Source: Flavobacteriales bacterium UBA6693 (lineage in GTDB: Bacteria; Bacteroidota; Bacteroidia; Flavobacteriales; Weeksellaceae). From it: a DNA stretch of 64,000 bases. Both the position numbers and the translations under genes were made by a program. Positions 1 through 9,682 of the stretch are shown in pieces; the stretch's first letter is position 1, and each line of letters begins with the position of its first letter. The notes beneath the pieces were generated by a model. The model made no database searches. It was not told the DNA's origin and saw nothing but the letters and a program-made list of their open reading frames with translations. The stretch is taken from the NCBI GenBank assembly GCA_002454815.1, contig DKJL01000007.1, positions 186,001 through 250,000 of the forward strand, read 5' to 3'.

Positions 1-35
1 ACTTTGGTCGGGTTTTTATATTCAAAATTCAGCAT
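1..35 (-). CDS. N-terminus of a gene leaving the left edge, probably an iron-containing alcohol dehydrogenase
   Basis: Only the first 11 codons are inside the window. They read MLNFEYKNPTK from an ATG at 35 on the minus strand. That opening resembles the start of YqhD-type iron-containing alcohol dehydrogenases, which begin with a short strand followed by NPT(K/R) before the nucleotide-binding domain. A TAACTTTG box (TAnnTTTG type) lies 19 bases upstream at 55-62, which supports a real start here. Eleven residues cannot prove the family; the sequence left of base 1 would decide it. Confidence 0.45.
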   Translation of the reverse strand, partial: MLNFEYKNPTK

Positions 36-54
36 AATCTGTTTTAATTTAAGT

Positions 55-62
55 CAAAGTTA
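55..62 (-). promoter_or_regulatory. -7 promoter box for the left-edge gene
   Basis: Minus strand TAACTTTG matches the Bacteroidota -7 consensus TAnnTTTG and sits 19 bases before the ATG at 35. No TTG is seen at the usual -33 distance. Confidence 0.4.
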
Positions 63-130
63 CGAAACGCAGGGCATTTTGGTGTCGTTTACTATTTTAT
101 GCTTTGTATCGCTGCGATCAATTAAAACAA

Positions 131-163
131 TAAAAAACCTCAGTTGCCGCAGCACTGAGGTTT
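131..163 (-). terminator. Rho-independent terminator after ahcY
   Basis: A 9-bp perfect stem (136-144 with 154-162) with a 9-base loop is followed on the minus strand by a run of T. It lies 23 bases past the ahcY stop codon. Confidence 0.8.
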
Positions 164-185
164 GATGATATAATTCCTTTTTGAT

Positions 186-1499
186 TTAATATCGGTAATA
201 TTCCGGCTTGAAAGGTCCGTCTACGGTTACACCGATATACTTGGCTTGTTCCGGTGAAAGGGTTTCAAGCTCTACACCAAGTTTTTTCAGGTGCAGGGCA
301 GCTACTTTTTCGTCGAGATGTTTCGGCAGCGTATAAACTTCGTTGCTATATGCCTCGGAATTGGTCCAAAGTTCGATCTGCGCCAAAGTCTGGTTTGCAA
401 ATGAATTGCTCATTACAAAACTTGGGTGGCCGGTAGCGCAGCCGAGATTCACCAATCGGCCTTCTGCCAGGATGATGATTTCTTTACCGTTGATGTTATA
501 AACATCGACCTGAGGCTTCACTTCAAATTTAGTGTCACCGTAGTTTTCGTTTAACCAAACCATATCCAGTTCATTGTCGAAGTGGCCGATGTTGCAGACG
601 ATGGTTTTGTCCTTCATTTTTTTAAAGTGTTCGCCTCTTACAATATTGTAGTTACCGGTTGTGGTAATGATGATATCGGCGTTCTCCACTACGGTATCGA
701 GTTGCTTTACTTCATAACCTTCCATTGCGGCCTGCAGTGCACAGATCGGGTCGATCTCGGTAACGGTGACGATAGAACCGGCACCACGGAAGGAAGCAGC
801 AGTACCTTTTCCAACATCTCCGTAACCGCAAACTACTACGCGCTTGCCGGCAAGCATTACATCTGTCGCTCTGCGGATGGCATCAACAGCTGACTCGCGG
901 CAGCCGTATTTATTATCAAATTTTGATTTGGTCACCGAATCATTTACGTTAATGGCAGGCATCACCAATGTTCCGTTCTGCATTCTTTCATACAGACGGT
1001 GTACACCGGTAGTCGTTTCTTCCGAAAGTCCTTTGATCTCGGCGGTCAGCTCAGGGTATTTATCAAATACCATGTTGGTTAGATCACCACCGTCATCAAG
1101 AATGAGGTTGAGTGGTTTGCGCTCTTCGCCGAAGAAAATGGTTTGCTCGATGCACCATTCAAATTCTTCTTCATTCATACCTTTCCAGGCGTAAACCGGA
1201 ATTCCTGCAGCAGCGATCGCCGCAGCGGCATGATCCTGCGTCGAAAAAATATTACAGGAAGACCAGGTAACGTCGGCGCCCAGCGCCACAAGTGTTTCGA
1301 TAAGAACGGCAGTCTGTATCGTCATGTGAAGGCAACCCGCGATGCGTGCACCTTTCAGCGGCTGCTTCGGTCCGTATTCTTCCCGGATTGCCATGAGGCC
1401 AGGCATTTCTGCTTCGGCTAAATTAATTTCTTTGCGGCCCCAGTCGGCCAGCGAGATGTCCCTTACTTTATAAGGAATGTATTGTGTTTTGGTATCCAT
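186..1499 (-). CDS. ahcY: Adenosylhomocysteinase
   Basis: Hydrolyses S-adenosylhomocysteine to adenosine and homocysteine, closing the activated methyl cycle in the cytoplasm and removing the inhibitor of SAM-dependent methylases. The 437-residue product has the normal length for the family. It shows the substrate-domain motifs (GCLHMT near 55-60, SCNIFSTQDH near 81-90), the NAD-binding glycine loop GYGDVGKG near 225-232 and the conserved C-terminal KPEYYRY. The gene stands alone, with its own TTG-N19-TAAATTTG promoter at 1519-1548 and a terminator at 131-163. It is divergent from the phosphopantetheinyl transferase gene. Identification is secure. Confidence 0.97.
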   Translation of the reverse strand: MDTKTQYIPYKVRDISLADWGRKEINLAEAEMPGLMAIREEYGPKQPLKGARIAGCLHMTIQTAVLIETLVALGADVTWSSCNIFSTQDHAAAAIAAAGIPVYAWKGMNEEEFEWCIEQTIFFGEERKPLNLILDDGGDLTNMVFDKYPELTAEIKGLSEETTTGVHRLYERMQNGTLVMPAINVNDSVTKSKFDNKYGCRESAVDAIRRATDVMLAGKRVVVCGYGDVGKGTAASFRGAGSIVTVTEIDPICALQAAMEGYEVKQLDTVVENADIIITTTGNYNIVRGEHFKKMKDKTIVCNIGHFDNELDMVWLNENYGDTKFEVKPQVDVYNINGKEIIILAEGRLVNLGCATGHPSFVMSNSFANQTLAQIELWTNSEAYSNEVYTLPKHLDEKVAALHLKKLGVELETLSPEQAKYIGVTVDGPFKPEYYRY

Positions 1500-1518
1500 C
1501 GATGTAAAAAATTATTTG

Positions 1519-1548
1519 CAAATTTACGAACTTAAAATTCCATGACAA
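1519..1548 (-). promoter_or_regulatory. ahcY promoter
   Basis: On the minus strand TTG (1548-1546), 19 bases, then TAAATTTG (1526-1519), ending 19 bases before the ahcY ATG. Both elements and the spacing match the Bacteroidota sigma consensus. Confidence 0.65.
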
Positions 1549-1551
1549 AAC

Positions 1552-2163
1552 ATGCCACTGTTCCGAGATTTTTCCGATGATAATGTTACCGTATTGGTCT
1601 GGAAGTATGATCCGGCAGAAACTTTGGACGCTGATATTTTGCTGGAGCCTGAAAACCGGGAAAAAATCAGCGGTTATCATCCAACTAAATTATTGGAAAT
1701 GCTGATGGTCCGAAAAGCGCTGCGATCAGTTTTACCCAATCACAAAATTCTCTACCGAGGCCGCGTGCCTTACTTATCGCCAGGCGGACTGGAGGTGTCC
1801 ATAACGCATTCGTTTCCGTATGCAGCGATCGCTTTTTCTGAACAGAAAGTCGGGATCGATCTCGAAGCGTTTAACGATAAAATTAAAAGAATCAGGCATA
1901 AGTTTCTGGACGAAAGAGAAAGTAACTTCATTGAGCCAGAAAACGAAACCGCCTATCTTACCGTGATTTGGTGCGTGAAAGAAAGTCTTTATAAAATCCA
2001 CCATTCCAACTATTGGTCTTTAAAGAAACATTACGAAGTAAAACCCTTTTCGCTGGATTTTCTCTACAACATCAAATGTCGGGTGCATGACGACCGCGTT
2101 TCCGATCTGTACGAAGCCAGAGTAGAAGTGTTCGACAATTATTGCCTTTCGGTAGTGATTTGA
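1552..2163 (+). CDS. 4'-phosphopantetheinyl transferase superfamily protein
   Basis: Transfers the phosphopantetheine arm of coenzyme A to a serine of a carrier protein, turning apo- into holo-ACP or a related carrier. The two family signatures are present: GIDLE around residues 101-105, with the metal-binding Asp and Glu, and WCVKES at 140-145, with the conserved Lys and Glu of the WxxKEA motif. At 203 residues it is between the AcpS and Sfp lengths and has the two-half layout of the Sfp/HetI type. Its 3' end overlaps the convergent FUSC gene by 25 bases. The sequence does not show whether it serves fatty-acid synthesis or a secondary pathway. Confidence 0.85.
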   Translation: MPLFRDFSDDNVTVLVWKYDPAETLDADILLEPENREKISGYHPTKLLEMLMVRKALRSVLPNHKILYRGRVPYLSPGGLEVSITHSFPYAAIAFSEQKVGIDLEAFNDKIKRIRHKFLDERESNFIEPENETAYLTVIWCVKESLYKIHHSNYWSLKKHYEVKPFSLDFLYNIKCRVHDDRVSDLYEARVEVFDNYCLSVVI

Positions 2164-4400
2164 AATTCCCGGTAAAGTTTCTCCGCGACGCGCCGCTGTT
2201 CCTTCGCTACATCGTAGATCAGCTCAAGTATGTCGCGCAAACTTTTGACTTCCGTAAGATGACTCATTACGGTGGGATCCCGACGGTCGAAGAATTCATT
2301 TTCGCGGAGCTCACGACGTCGTTTTTCCAGCAGTTTTTCAACGGCATCGTCGGGCTGATGTGCACTTTCTTCAATCATTTCGGTGTCCGGCTCCTGTTGG
2401 CTCAGCAGCAGATTGGCGCGGTGCAGCTCAGCAGAAATCTTCAGTTCCCAACCTTCGAAATCGATTTCGGAAAAGGTCTTTGGAGAAAGCGCATATTGTG
2501 AAAAAGAGGCAATATACGCAGTGAGCAAGTGAGACATGATTACAAACTGATGCAAATGTTCCAGATGTTTTTGCTGATTTTTCGGATCTGATATCATGCG
2601 CTGGAAATTATCCGAAAGATTAGCGAGATCAATGATGGCTTCCTTCCGGTACAGCTTATAATCCTGTAAACCTATTTTTTTATTTTTAAAATGAGCCATC
2701 GCTGCGGTGAAATACTTCATGTTGCTGCTGGCAGAAACGCGCATGAAACTGAGATTTTTAGTATGTTCCCAAACTGGCAGCACGAAATACGAAACCATAA
2801 ATGCAACTCCGCCGGCAATGGCAGTATCTAAAATTCGGTCACGGAAAATGACGTTCAGATTGCCGGGATTCAGGATATTAAATGCAAGAAAAACATAGAT
2901 TGTCATGAAGAAAACGGCCCAGCTGTACTTTGATTTTAAAAATGCAAAACAAAGAATCATGGTCGACAGAAACAATATAAAAAGAACCGTTTGGTCGGAG
3001 ATAAAATACAGGATTCCATAGGCGAAAACCGCACCCGCCACGGTACCGTAAAGACGCAGAAGATTGCGGTGTTTCGTAGTGGCATAAGCAGGTTTTAAGA
3101 TCGCAACGATGGTAATGAAAACCCAGTACGAATGCCCGATGCCCAGAAAACTAAGCTGTGAAATAAAATAACCGATCACTAGCGCAACGGTGGTGCGGAT
3201 GGCATGCCGGAAATGTACCGATTTCAATGAAAAGTTGGTTAAAAGGACTTTGCTGTTGAGCTTTTCTTCGGCGGTTACAAATTTTTCGTAATCGAGTCCC
3301 GTTGAAAGTGATTTTGCCAATTTCTGATCCTGGCTGAATACTTTATAAATCGTTTTAATGTCTTCGGAAAGTGCCGTAATTCGGTTCAGGATCAGTCGCA
3401 GTCGCATAAAGTCTTCAAGCGTCTGTGCTGTAAGTTTGCTGTTTCGCAGTTTGAAATAAACATTAAAAACCTCTTCGAGTGCCTCGTCGATATCTCGCAG
3501 CGGCCGTGCTTTGGTGCCGCTTTGCAGCGCGATGCCAATGTTTCCCATTTCTTCCGAAAGTTTCTGAAGATAATCTCCCAGCGCTGGTAAAAGGCTTTCA
3601 TTGCCAAATTTGCGGTGCACCGTCCGATAATCAGTTTCCGAGGTCATCAGTTTTTCATGAAGGTCGATGGAGTTGAGGAACATAAGCATGAGCAGCCGGC
3701 TGGTGGTGGTCGATTCGTTGACGATTTTTCGCGTTTTAAAAACTGTTTCGCGGGTTTCTTCCTGCAGGTTTTTTATAGCAATCTGCTGGGATATTACTTG
3801 GCTGTAAAGCGCCTCAAAATCGGGCTGCTGAAGATAAAACTTTGATTTTACGGAAAGATATTTTGCCAGTTCTACATAGTTTTCACCAATCATCTGGCTC
3901 GCCAGTTTGTACGGTTGAATTTTAGAAACAATCAGAAAAATAAAGAAATAACAAAGCGAACCGGCCAGAAAGATCAGTGCACTTTTCAGGATATTATCGC
4001 CCGTAAGATGCCCGTCGATGAAGATGCCGAGTACCACAAGCGAGAGCGAACCTACGGCAGCCAGGCGCTGACCATATACGCCGATCATCGTAAAGAACAG
4101 ACCGAAAACGATGATCTCAAGGTAGATTAAGACAGGAAAACCTTTGACTGAACTTGCCACCAGGGCGACAATAAAAAACAATAAGATTGCGACCAGCAGA
4201 GAATTCCGGCGGCGCACAAAAGGACCTGCCTGATCGGTAAGTCCCACGAAACTGGTAGCCAGCGGAAAAAGAAAATATTCTTTCAGCAGGCCAAAATGTG
4301 CCAGTACGACACTGGGCAGAATAATGGCCAATGAAATACGAACCGCGGAATAAATAGATTGGCTTGTGGCAAATTTTTTCAGCTCGGTGGTGTAGTTCAT
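2139..4400 (-). CDS. FUSC-family (YccS/YhfK-like) inner-membrane protein
   Basis: The 753-residue product has two blocks of hydrophobic segments, about residues 15-170 and 400-550. Each is followed by a long hydrophilic helical part, the repeated layout of the FUSC (fusaric-acid-resistance-like) family to which YccS and YhfK belong. These proteins sit in the inner membrane and are thought to be transporters or parts of efflux systems, but substrates are mostly unknown. No membrane-fusion or outer-membrane efflux partner lies next to it, so a classical three-part pump is not supported here. The start at 4400 follows a TAAATTTG box by only four bases, so the mRNA may be leaderless. It lies downstream of the porU-porV unit but after its terminator. 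Confidence 0.8.
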   Translation of the reverse strand: MNYTTELKKFATSQSIYSAVRISLAIILPSVVLAHFGLLKEYFLFPLATSFVGLTDQAGPFVRRRNSLLVAILLFFIVALVASSVKGFPVLIYLEIIVFGLFFTMIGVYGQRLAAVGSLSLVVLGIFIDGHLTGDNILKSALIFLAGSLCYFFIFLIVSKIQPYKLASQMIGENYVELAKYLSVKSKFYLQQPDFEALYSQVISQQIAIKNLQEETRETVFKTRKIVNESTTTSRLLMLMFLNSIDLHEKLMTSETDYRTVHRKFGNESLLPALGDYLQKLSEEMGNIGIALQSGTKARPLRDIDEALEEVFNVYFKLRNSKLTAQTLEDFMRLRLILNRITALSEDIKTIYKVFSQDQKLAKSLSTGLDYEKFVTAEEKLNSKVLLTNFSLKSVHFRHAIRTTVALVIGYFISQLSFLGIGHSYWVFITIVAILKPAYATTKHRNLLRLYGTVAGAVFAYGILYFISDQTVLFILFLSTMILCFAFLKSKYSWAVFFMTIYVFLAFNILNPGNLNVIFRDRILDTAIAGGVAFMVSYFVLPVWEHTKNLSFMRVSASSNMKYFTAAMAHFKNKKIGLQDYKLYRKEAIIDLANLSDNFQRMISDPKNQQKHLEHLHQFVIMSHLLTAYIASFSQYALSPKTFSEIDFEGWELKISAELHRANLLLSQQEPDTEMIEESAHQPDDAVEKLLEKRRRELRENEFFDRRDPTVMSHLTEVKSLRDILELIYDVAKEQRRVAEKLYREFQITTERQ

Positions 4401-4404
4401 TTCA

Positions 4405-4412
4405 CAAATTTA
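4405..4412 (-). promoter_or_regulatory. -7 box four bases before the FUSC start codon
   Basis: Minus strand TAAATTTG, then TGAA and ATG. If transcription starts the usual few bases after the box, the transcript begins at or next to the ATG. No good TTG at -33. Confidence 0.4.
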
Positions 4413-4426
4413 CGGTATTAACGCCA

Positions 4427-4458
4427 AAGAAAAAGCTCCGAAATATCACGGAGCTTTT
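4427..4458 (-). terminator. Terminator after porV
   Basis: Perfect 10-bp stem AAAAGCTCCG/CGGAGCTTTT with an 8-base loop and a T-rich tail on the minus strand, 21 bases beyond the porV stop. Confidence 0.85.
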
Positions 4459-4478
4459 AACATTAAAATTGTGCGTTT

Positions 4479-5609
4479 CTAGTAATCGGAGTTGGAAGAA
4501 TCTTCGCCAATATTCCAGGTTAACCCAAAACGTAAGGTGTTATCCAGTGCCGAATTAATTTTTGAAGTGTTCACCAAATAAGACATGTCCAGCCCAAAAG
4601 ACTGATACTTCAGGCCGATACCGACCGTCGCATATTGCCGTCCGCCCTGTTCGGGACTTTCATGAAAATAGCCGCCGCGAAGAGCGAATGCGTTATCATA
4701 TTCATATTCTACCGCGCCGCTGAACATCATGCTGTTTTTATTGCTGAATGATTTGCCAATCCCTTCGATGACGCCCACATTCGGTACATTACCGGTTGTG
4801 TCGGGACCGGGCACGAGCAGTTTGGAAGCTTCGAAATTGACACCTACGCGGTTCAGATCATCGATGAAGACATCGTAGCCCGCTCCCAATCTTGCCATGG
4901 TCGGGAGGTAAGAACGCGATTCGTCGTCACCGGTATAATCCAGGCGTGGCCCCAAATTTTGTACAGCAAAACCCGCTTTTGCACGACCTTCATAGTCGCC
5001 AAAGGTCGTGTGCTTCTCAGACTGGAAATATCCCGAAACGTCCACCGCAAATGAGTTGGCTGCCTGCAGCGTATTGTCGGATCCAAATCCTCCGGAAAGA
5101 TCGGAACGGATAAAGCGTCCGGTTACCGCCATGGAATAGTAATCAGATAATTTGAGTCCGTAGGCGACATCGATGGAGAATTCATTGGGTTTGGCTGTAC
5201 CTTCAGATACTACCTCTGCACCGACAAGTTTTGTGAGATCCACCGAGCCCATATTGAAATAATAAATACTCGCCGAGATGGTGGAGCGCTCTTCCTCACC
5301 CAAAAATTGGTGGTAGGCGCCATAAAGCAGAAATACGTCGTTGGTAAGTTTGCTCATGTACGGAGTATAATTAATACCGATGGCCGAGGTCGTTTTGCTG
5401 AAGGGGTATTTTGCTGCATTCCAGAACTGCGAGAACGCGTCTGTGGTAGTGGCAACGCCCTGATCTCCCATTCCCCCGGCGCGCGCGTCAGGAGAAATAC
5501 GCAGGAACGGTGCGCCGGTCAGTACCGGCTGTATGTCGCCAATCTGAGCAGAAGCTGCCGTACCTATTCCGATCGCTAAACCCATCATTAGTTTTTTTGT
5601 AACTGTCAT
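4479..5609 (-). CDS. porV: Type IX secretion outer-membrane protein PorV (LptO)
   Basis: PorV is an outer-membrane beta-barrel that takes cargo leaving the SprA translocon and shuttles it to the attachment complex with PorU. The 376-residue product has a signal peptide ending near ASAQ (about residue 22). The typical opening of the mature protein follows, with PFLRISPDARAGGMGD and then a segment naming a conserved tryptophan in QFWNAAK. The rest is alternating amphipathic strands ending in an aromatic-rich C-terminus (LRFGLTWNIG). It directly follows porU on the same strand with a 25-base gap, and gldJ lies beyond porU. This is the neighbourhood expected for type IX secretion in Flavobacteriia. 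Identification is strong. Confidence 0.93.
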   Translation of the reverse strand: MTVTKKLMMGLAIGIGTAASAQIGDIQPVLTGAPFLRISPDARAGGMGDQGVATTTDAFSQFWNAAKYPFSKTTSAIGINYTPYMSKLTNDVFLLYGAYHQFLGEEERSTISASIYYFNMGSVDLTKLVGAEVVSEGTAKPNEFSIDVAYGLKLSDYYSMAVTGRFIRSDLSGGFGSDNTLQAANSFAVDVSGYFQSEKHTTFGDYEGRAKAGFAVQNLGPRLDYTGDDESRSYLPTMARLGAGYDVFIDDLNRVGVNFEASKLLVPGPDTTGNVPNVGVIEGIGKSFSNKNSMMFSGAVEYEYDNAFALRGGYFHESPEQGGRQYATVGIGLKYQSFGLDMSYLVNTSKINSALDNTLRFGLTWNIGEDSSNSDY

Positions 5610-5634
5610 ATAATAAATTTTTTTTCGTTGTTCT

Positions 5635-8600
5635 TTATTTTAATAAAACCATTTTCTCCACACCGGTTGCACTTCCTCTGCATTTTTCCTGATTTTGGCT
5701 TCGTGCAAAAATCTTGTAGATGTAAGTTCCTTTGCCGACCGTCTGTCCAAAATCATCCGTGCCGTCCCACTCAATCGCTGTTTTTGGTGTTCGGTATCCC
5801 TGGAAAAAAGGTTCCGCTGATACCATCGTACTGATGGTTTTTACCAGTTTGCCCGTGATGGTGTAGATCTGCACATTCACCTCGAGTATATCGTCACAGT
5901 TGTGCTCAAAGTGCACATAGGTCTTATCGGTAAAAGGATTCGGCCAATTTAGCAATTTATTAACTATCAAATTCTGGTCAGCTTCGCTTTTAACAATAAA
6001 ATTTAATGTTTCCGTGCTTGAGTTATTGTTAATGTCCCATACTTTGAAGGTGAGCTGATGCTCGCCTGGGGCAAGATTCCGGAACGGATAAGTAACATTT
6101 CCCTTTTGATAATCTGGCAGGTCCGGGTTGGTACAGCCATTTCCGTCGCCCGAGAAATAGAAATCGTTCAGCGGTACCGTATCGATGATTTTTCCGTCAA
6201 GAACCACCGTTACATCATGTCCGATGCCCGAACCTGTAGAGTTGATGCCTGTGTTATCGGTGACGCAAGCCAGGAGCGTCGGATTCTGATCAGTGATTCC
6301 GCCATCCGCAAAGTTGCTGTTATTCATATACAGCCGAATCTTGGGCGGCTCTTTGTCATCAATTCCTGCGGGATTAATCCCACCGATTTTATAAGGCTGA
6401 TTGCTGAAAACATCAAAAACTTTATTATCGGCATACAGCATGATCCTTCCCGTGCCCATTTCGTAGTTGATATCTTTGGGAACATAAAACTCTACCGTGA
6501 ACTTACCGTCTTTTACTGTGCCGGAAGATTTTACGATCGGGTTGCCTTCTTCTTTATATTCAAGCAGGGGAAGCAGGCCGGCGGCACCATCATTGTTTAG
6601 TGTCGTTCTGGTGTGCTTTTTATCGAAAACGTGTGCGGCAATGCGACCGTTGAAGGAAGTGTCCAGCTGGCCCGCAGCATTACGGATGTGCCCGGAAATC
6701 TTAATAAAATCCAGCGCGCGGATGGTGCCTTCCACGGGCGAATTTATTTCGTCAACCTGAATTAACTGTTTCGGACGGCTTAATTTCATCGCGGGATCGC
6801 CCAGAAAATTCACGCGGAGATGATCCTGTGCGATTCCTTTTTCTCTTCGCGCCAATAAAAGCGCGTCGCCCAGACTGACAAAATCACCGTTGACCAACTC
6901 AAAAATATGTTTGGTGAAAATCGTGGTGAACTGTTCACCATAACTCACACCGATGGCACGGCTGGAGGTGATCATAGTTGCAGCTCCGCCTTCTTTTAAT
7001 TTAATGACTTGCTCACCGGCAGAAAATGTCGCCGGATCATCCCACAAAGTAAATTCGCAGGTGATGGTAGAAACCAGCGGAAAACGCGCAAAAACATTAT
7101 TGAAGTTGTAGAAATTCCGGATCATGTCGATCGTCAGTACGCGTTCCTGCGCCCAACCGTTGATGCCGCCGTGCCCGAAATAGAAAAGATAAAGCGTATT
7201 TCCCATATCGTTGGAAATTGCCTGATTGACATCCGGATATTTCTGTCCCCCCGCAGTCGTCTGGGCCGGAAAAGCGTCAAGGTATAACTTCCGAACATTA
7301 TATTCGTTTCTTTTATTTTGTTCAAAGACATTGACAATTACAGCGTTCATTGTATTATGGAACGGCACACCGTTGTCGAAATCATCGTCCGCCACGAAGT
7401 CGAGTTTCATGCGCCACTCACCAAAGGGAGTTGCCTGGCCGGGCAGGGCGTTGTTATAAGCCAGCGTTTTGTCGATCAGCAGTTTTGCCTCCGAAAGATT
7501 GGCGGCTGGCAGTCTGCCGATCGGCACGTTAGGCAACATAGCCCAGATTTTTGTTTGGGTGGATAGCTGTGGTGCGGTCATCACATAATAATCATCGGTG
7601 ACAAAAGACGACGAAAAACTGCCGCTTTCTTCACTTTGATAGCTGGGGATAATATCTGAACCCGGATGGTTTTTTCCTTTAAAATCATACGACGTGTCTC
7701 CCAGCAAAAAAACGAACTGCAGCTCTCCAGCCGTAGTGTCAAGGCGCGTAACAAAATCGCGGATTGCAGTGATGTCTTTCCCGCCGCTGCTGAACTCGTT
7801 GTAAATCTGGTTAACATCGACCACCGCTACGCGATAGTTCTCTTTGTGCATCGCAGCCAATCGTTGAGCCTGGCCAAGCATTTCCGGTGCTGTGATCATC
7901 AGATAATCTATATTCTGGAGGGCTGCGAGATCTTGGTTGGCGACTTTTCCAACGAAAGCGGGACTGAAGGTTTCATTGTTTTTAAAGGCTACAAACTCAT
8001 TTTGAAAAATCGGGTCATCGGCGGTATAAGCAAATTTAAAAATGTTTGAACCCGTGGTCTGGTTTAATTTTCTGCGCACATTTGTAATATCCGACACGTC
8101 CCAGATCTGCTCGATCGCTGTAGCATCGCTCACCGAAAAAGTGTATGTTTCCCCAGAAGCCTCGCGGATGTCGTAACTTCTGAAATTGAATTGTTTGCCG
8201 TTGAATTTTAAGTCCTGCTTGTATTGCACTTCTGCATAGTCAAAGAAAAACTGGCCGTTCGGATTACTGGCGCGGTCAGCCACAAAATCAAAACTTAATT
8301 CTGTACCCTGCAAACCGCTTACTGTTCCGTTGTAAACTAGTTGTGCAACAGAAAGTTTGTCGTTGGAGTTGATGGTTTTTACCGACGGATTTTGGCCGTT
8401 AAAGGTCGATTTCAAAGCGTTTCCCTGTGACTGAAAACCGAACACGCGGCTGCGGTAACGTACAACGTCGGTGCTTAAAAGTGGTGTGCGCGTGGTGAAT
8501 TTTACATTTTTACTGTCGTTAAATGATTCACCGGTCCACACGCGCCCGATTTTCATCAGGTTATATTTTTCTTCGTTAATATATTGGTACTCATCGTAGC

Positions 8601-9525
8601 GCGTAATTTCAGTTCCGCCCACCGGCTCATTGTCATCTGAAATCCTTTTACCCGGACCGATGTCGAAATTGATAAAATAATAAGCGAAATCCTCATAAAT
8701 ATTAATGAAGTTGGAGGAAGTGTCGCTGCGCGTTTCGAAGCGGCGGTTTTCGGTACCGCTCACATTTGAATAGACGTTAAAACCATTCGGTCCCTGGGCA
8801 TAAAAAAGTGCGTAGTCGTCGTTGTCCCATTTACCGTCTGCTTCTCCGATGACCTGAATGGCGTCCTGCTGTAGTGCGGCAAACCGAAAATCCCGGTTGT
8901 GCTCGGGCAGCATGAGCCCGCCGTTGCCGTATACTCTGAAATTTCTCGGTTCAATACCGGAAGGATTTATGCCGTTTTCGCGCAGGAATTGCGTCGTGAT
9001 TTTAAAAATACCGGATTTATCAACTTTAATTTTATAAAAAGTGCCCGACTTCAGTGGGTTTTCTGTGGTGCCGATTAATTTATTCACCGTTCTTGCGCTC
9101 TCTGCCCCCGGAAGATCTTTCAGCGTAAAAGAAACAAGTCGATAAGTGCGGTTTCCTTCCTGCTTCAGCGCTGCAACCGCTACGGTGATTTTCTGTTGCC
9201 CCGATGGAACTTCGTTAAATACTCCCGCGTGATAAATATCATTTACAGGAAGATCGAGCGCGCGGACGTCGTGTAAAGCCGTAGCCGCAACCGGTTCCCA
9301 AACCATATCCGTCGCACCTTTTTCTGTACCGGAATAATCCTGCGTGATGCTGTACCATATTCCGCTGCCGTCGTAAGAGAAACCTTCGCCTTTGATAAAA
9401 GGCACGGTAAACTTCTCGTAGCCATAATCGATGACCTTTGTTCCTTTCCAGGGAACGGTAAAAGTCTGCGAAAATAGAGGAGATGCAAATAGAGAAAATA
9501 GGAGCAGAAAGAAGCAGCGTTTCAT
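5635..9525 (-). CDS. porU: Type IX secretion sortase PorU
   Basis: PorU is the gingipain-like (C25 family) cysteine transpeptidase on the cell surface that removes the C-terminal signal of type IX cargo and joins the cargo to anionic lipopolysaccharide. The 1296-residue product starts with a signal peptide (MKRCFFLLLF, cleavage near FSQ) and has a long beta-rich N-terminal part. The C25 domain carries the catalytic His in FGHGG (about His785) and Cys in TITCEF (about Cys823). The C-terminus (WPNPF, then VQIYTITGKLV, then GKGTYIYKI) is a FlgD-like/type IX C-terminal domain, which PorU itself keeps. It is first in the porU-porV unit and divergent from gldJ. Confidence 0.95.
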   Translation of the reverse strand: MKRCFFLLLFSLFASPLFSQTFTVPWKGTKVIDYGYEKFTVPFIKGEGFSYDGSGIWYSITQDYSGTEKGATDMVWEPVAATALHDVRALDLPVNDIYHAGVFNEVPSGQQKITVAVAALKQEGNRTYRLVSFTLKDLPGAESARTVNKLIGTTENPLKSGTFYKIKVDKSGIFKITTQFLRENGINPSGIEPRNFRVYGNGGLMLPEHNRDFRFAALQQDAIQVIGEADGKWDNDDYALFYAQGPNGFNVYSNVSGTENRRFETRSDTSSNFINIYEDFAYYFINFDIGPGKRISDDNEPVGGTEITRYDEYQYINEEKYNLMKIGRVWTGESFNDSKNVKFTTRTPLLSTDVVRYRSRVFGFQSQGNALKSTFNGQNPSVKTINSNDKLSVAQLVYNGTVSGLQGTELSFDFVADRASNPNGQFFFDYAEVQYKQDLKFNGKQFNFRSYDIREASGETYTFSVSDATAIEQIWDVSDITNVRRKLNQTTGSNIFKFAYTADDPIFQNEFVAFKNNETFSPAFVGKVANQDLAALQNIDYLMITAPEMLGQAQRLAAMHKENYRVAVVDVNQIYNEFSSGGKDITAIRDFVTRLDTTAGELQFVFLLGDTSYDFKGKNHPGSDIIPSYQSEESGSFSSSFVTDDYYVMTAPQLSTQTKIWAMLPNVPIGRLPAANLSEAKLLIDKTLAYNNALPGQATPFGEWRMKLDFVADDDFDNGVPFHNTMNAVIVNVFEQNKRNEYNVRKLYLDAFPAQTTAGGQKYPDVNQAISNDMGNTLYLFYFGHGGINGWAQERVLTIDMIRNFYNFNNVFARFPLVSTITCEFTLWDDPATFSAGEQVIKLKEGGAATMITSSRAIGVSYGEQFTTIFTKHIFELVNGDFVSLGDALLLARREKGIAQDHLRVNFLGDPAMKLSRPKQLIQVDEINSPVEGTIRALDFIKISGHIRNAAGQLDTSFNGRIAAHVFDKKHTRTTLNNDGAAGLLPLLEYKEEGNPIVKSSGTVKDGKFTVEFYVPKDINYEMGTGRIMLYADNKVFDVFSNQPYKIGGINPAGIDDKEPPKIRLYMNNSNFADGGITDQNPTLLACVTDNTGINSTGSGIGHDVTVVLDGKIIDTVPLNDFYFSGDGNGCTNPDLPDYQKGNVTYPFRNLAPGEHQLTFKVWDINNNSSTETLNFIVKSEADQNLIVNKLLNWPNPFTDKTYVHFEHNCDDILEVNVQIYTITGKLVKTISTMVSAEPFFQGYRTPKTAIEWDGTDDFGQTVGKGTYIYKIFARSQNQEKCRGSATGVEKMVLLK

Positions 9526-9627
9526 TAACAGGGAAGTTATCAGTTACAAATTAAACGAAAAATTACAAATAATGATATTATGCAATAAAATTAAATTGTT
9601 GCCGTTTTTCAAATGATCAATACTTGT

Positions 9628-9657
9628 TTGATTTATAAAATAAATTGTTTTTCTTTG
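9628..9657 (+). promoter_or_regulatory. Probable gldJ promoter
   Basis: TTG (9628-9630), 19 bases, TTTCTTTG (9650-9657): one mismatch from TAnnTTTG, 25 bases before the gldJ ATG. Confidence 0.45.
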
Positions 9658-9682
9658 CACTTTGATAAATTCTATAATAATT

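Noticed and set aside
9662..9682. TTG start for gldJ, adding seven residues
   Set aside because: The ATG at 9683 gives a proper lipoprotein signal; the extension would spoil it.
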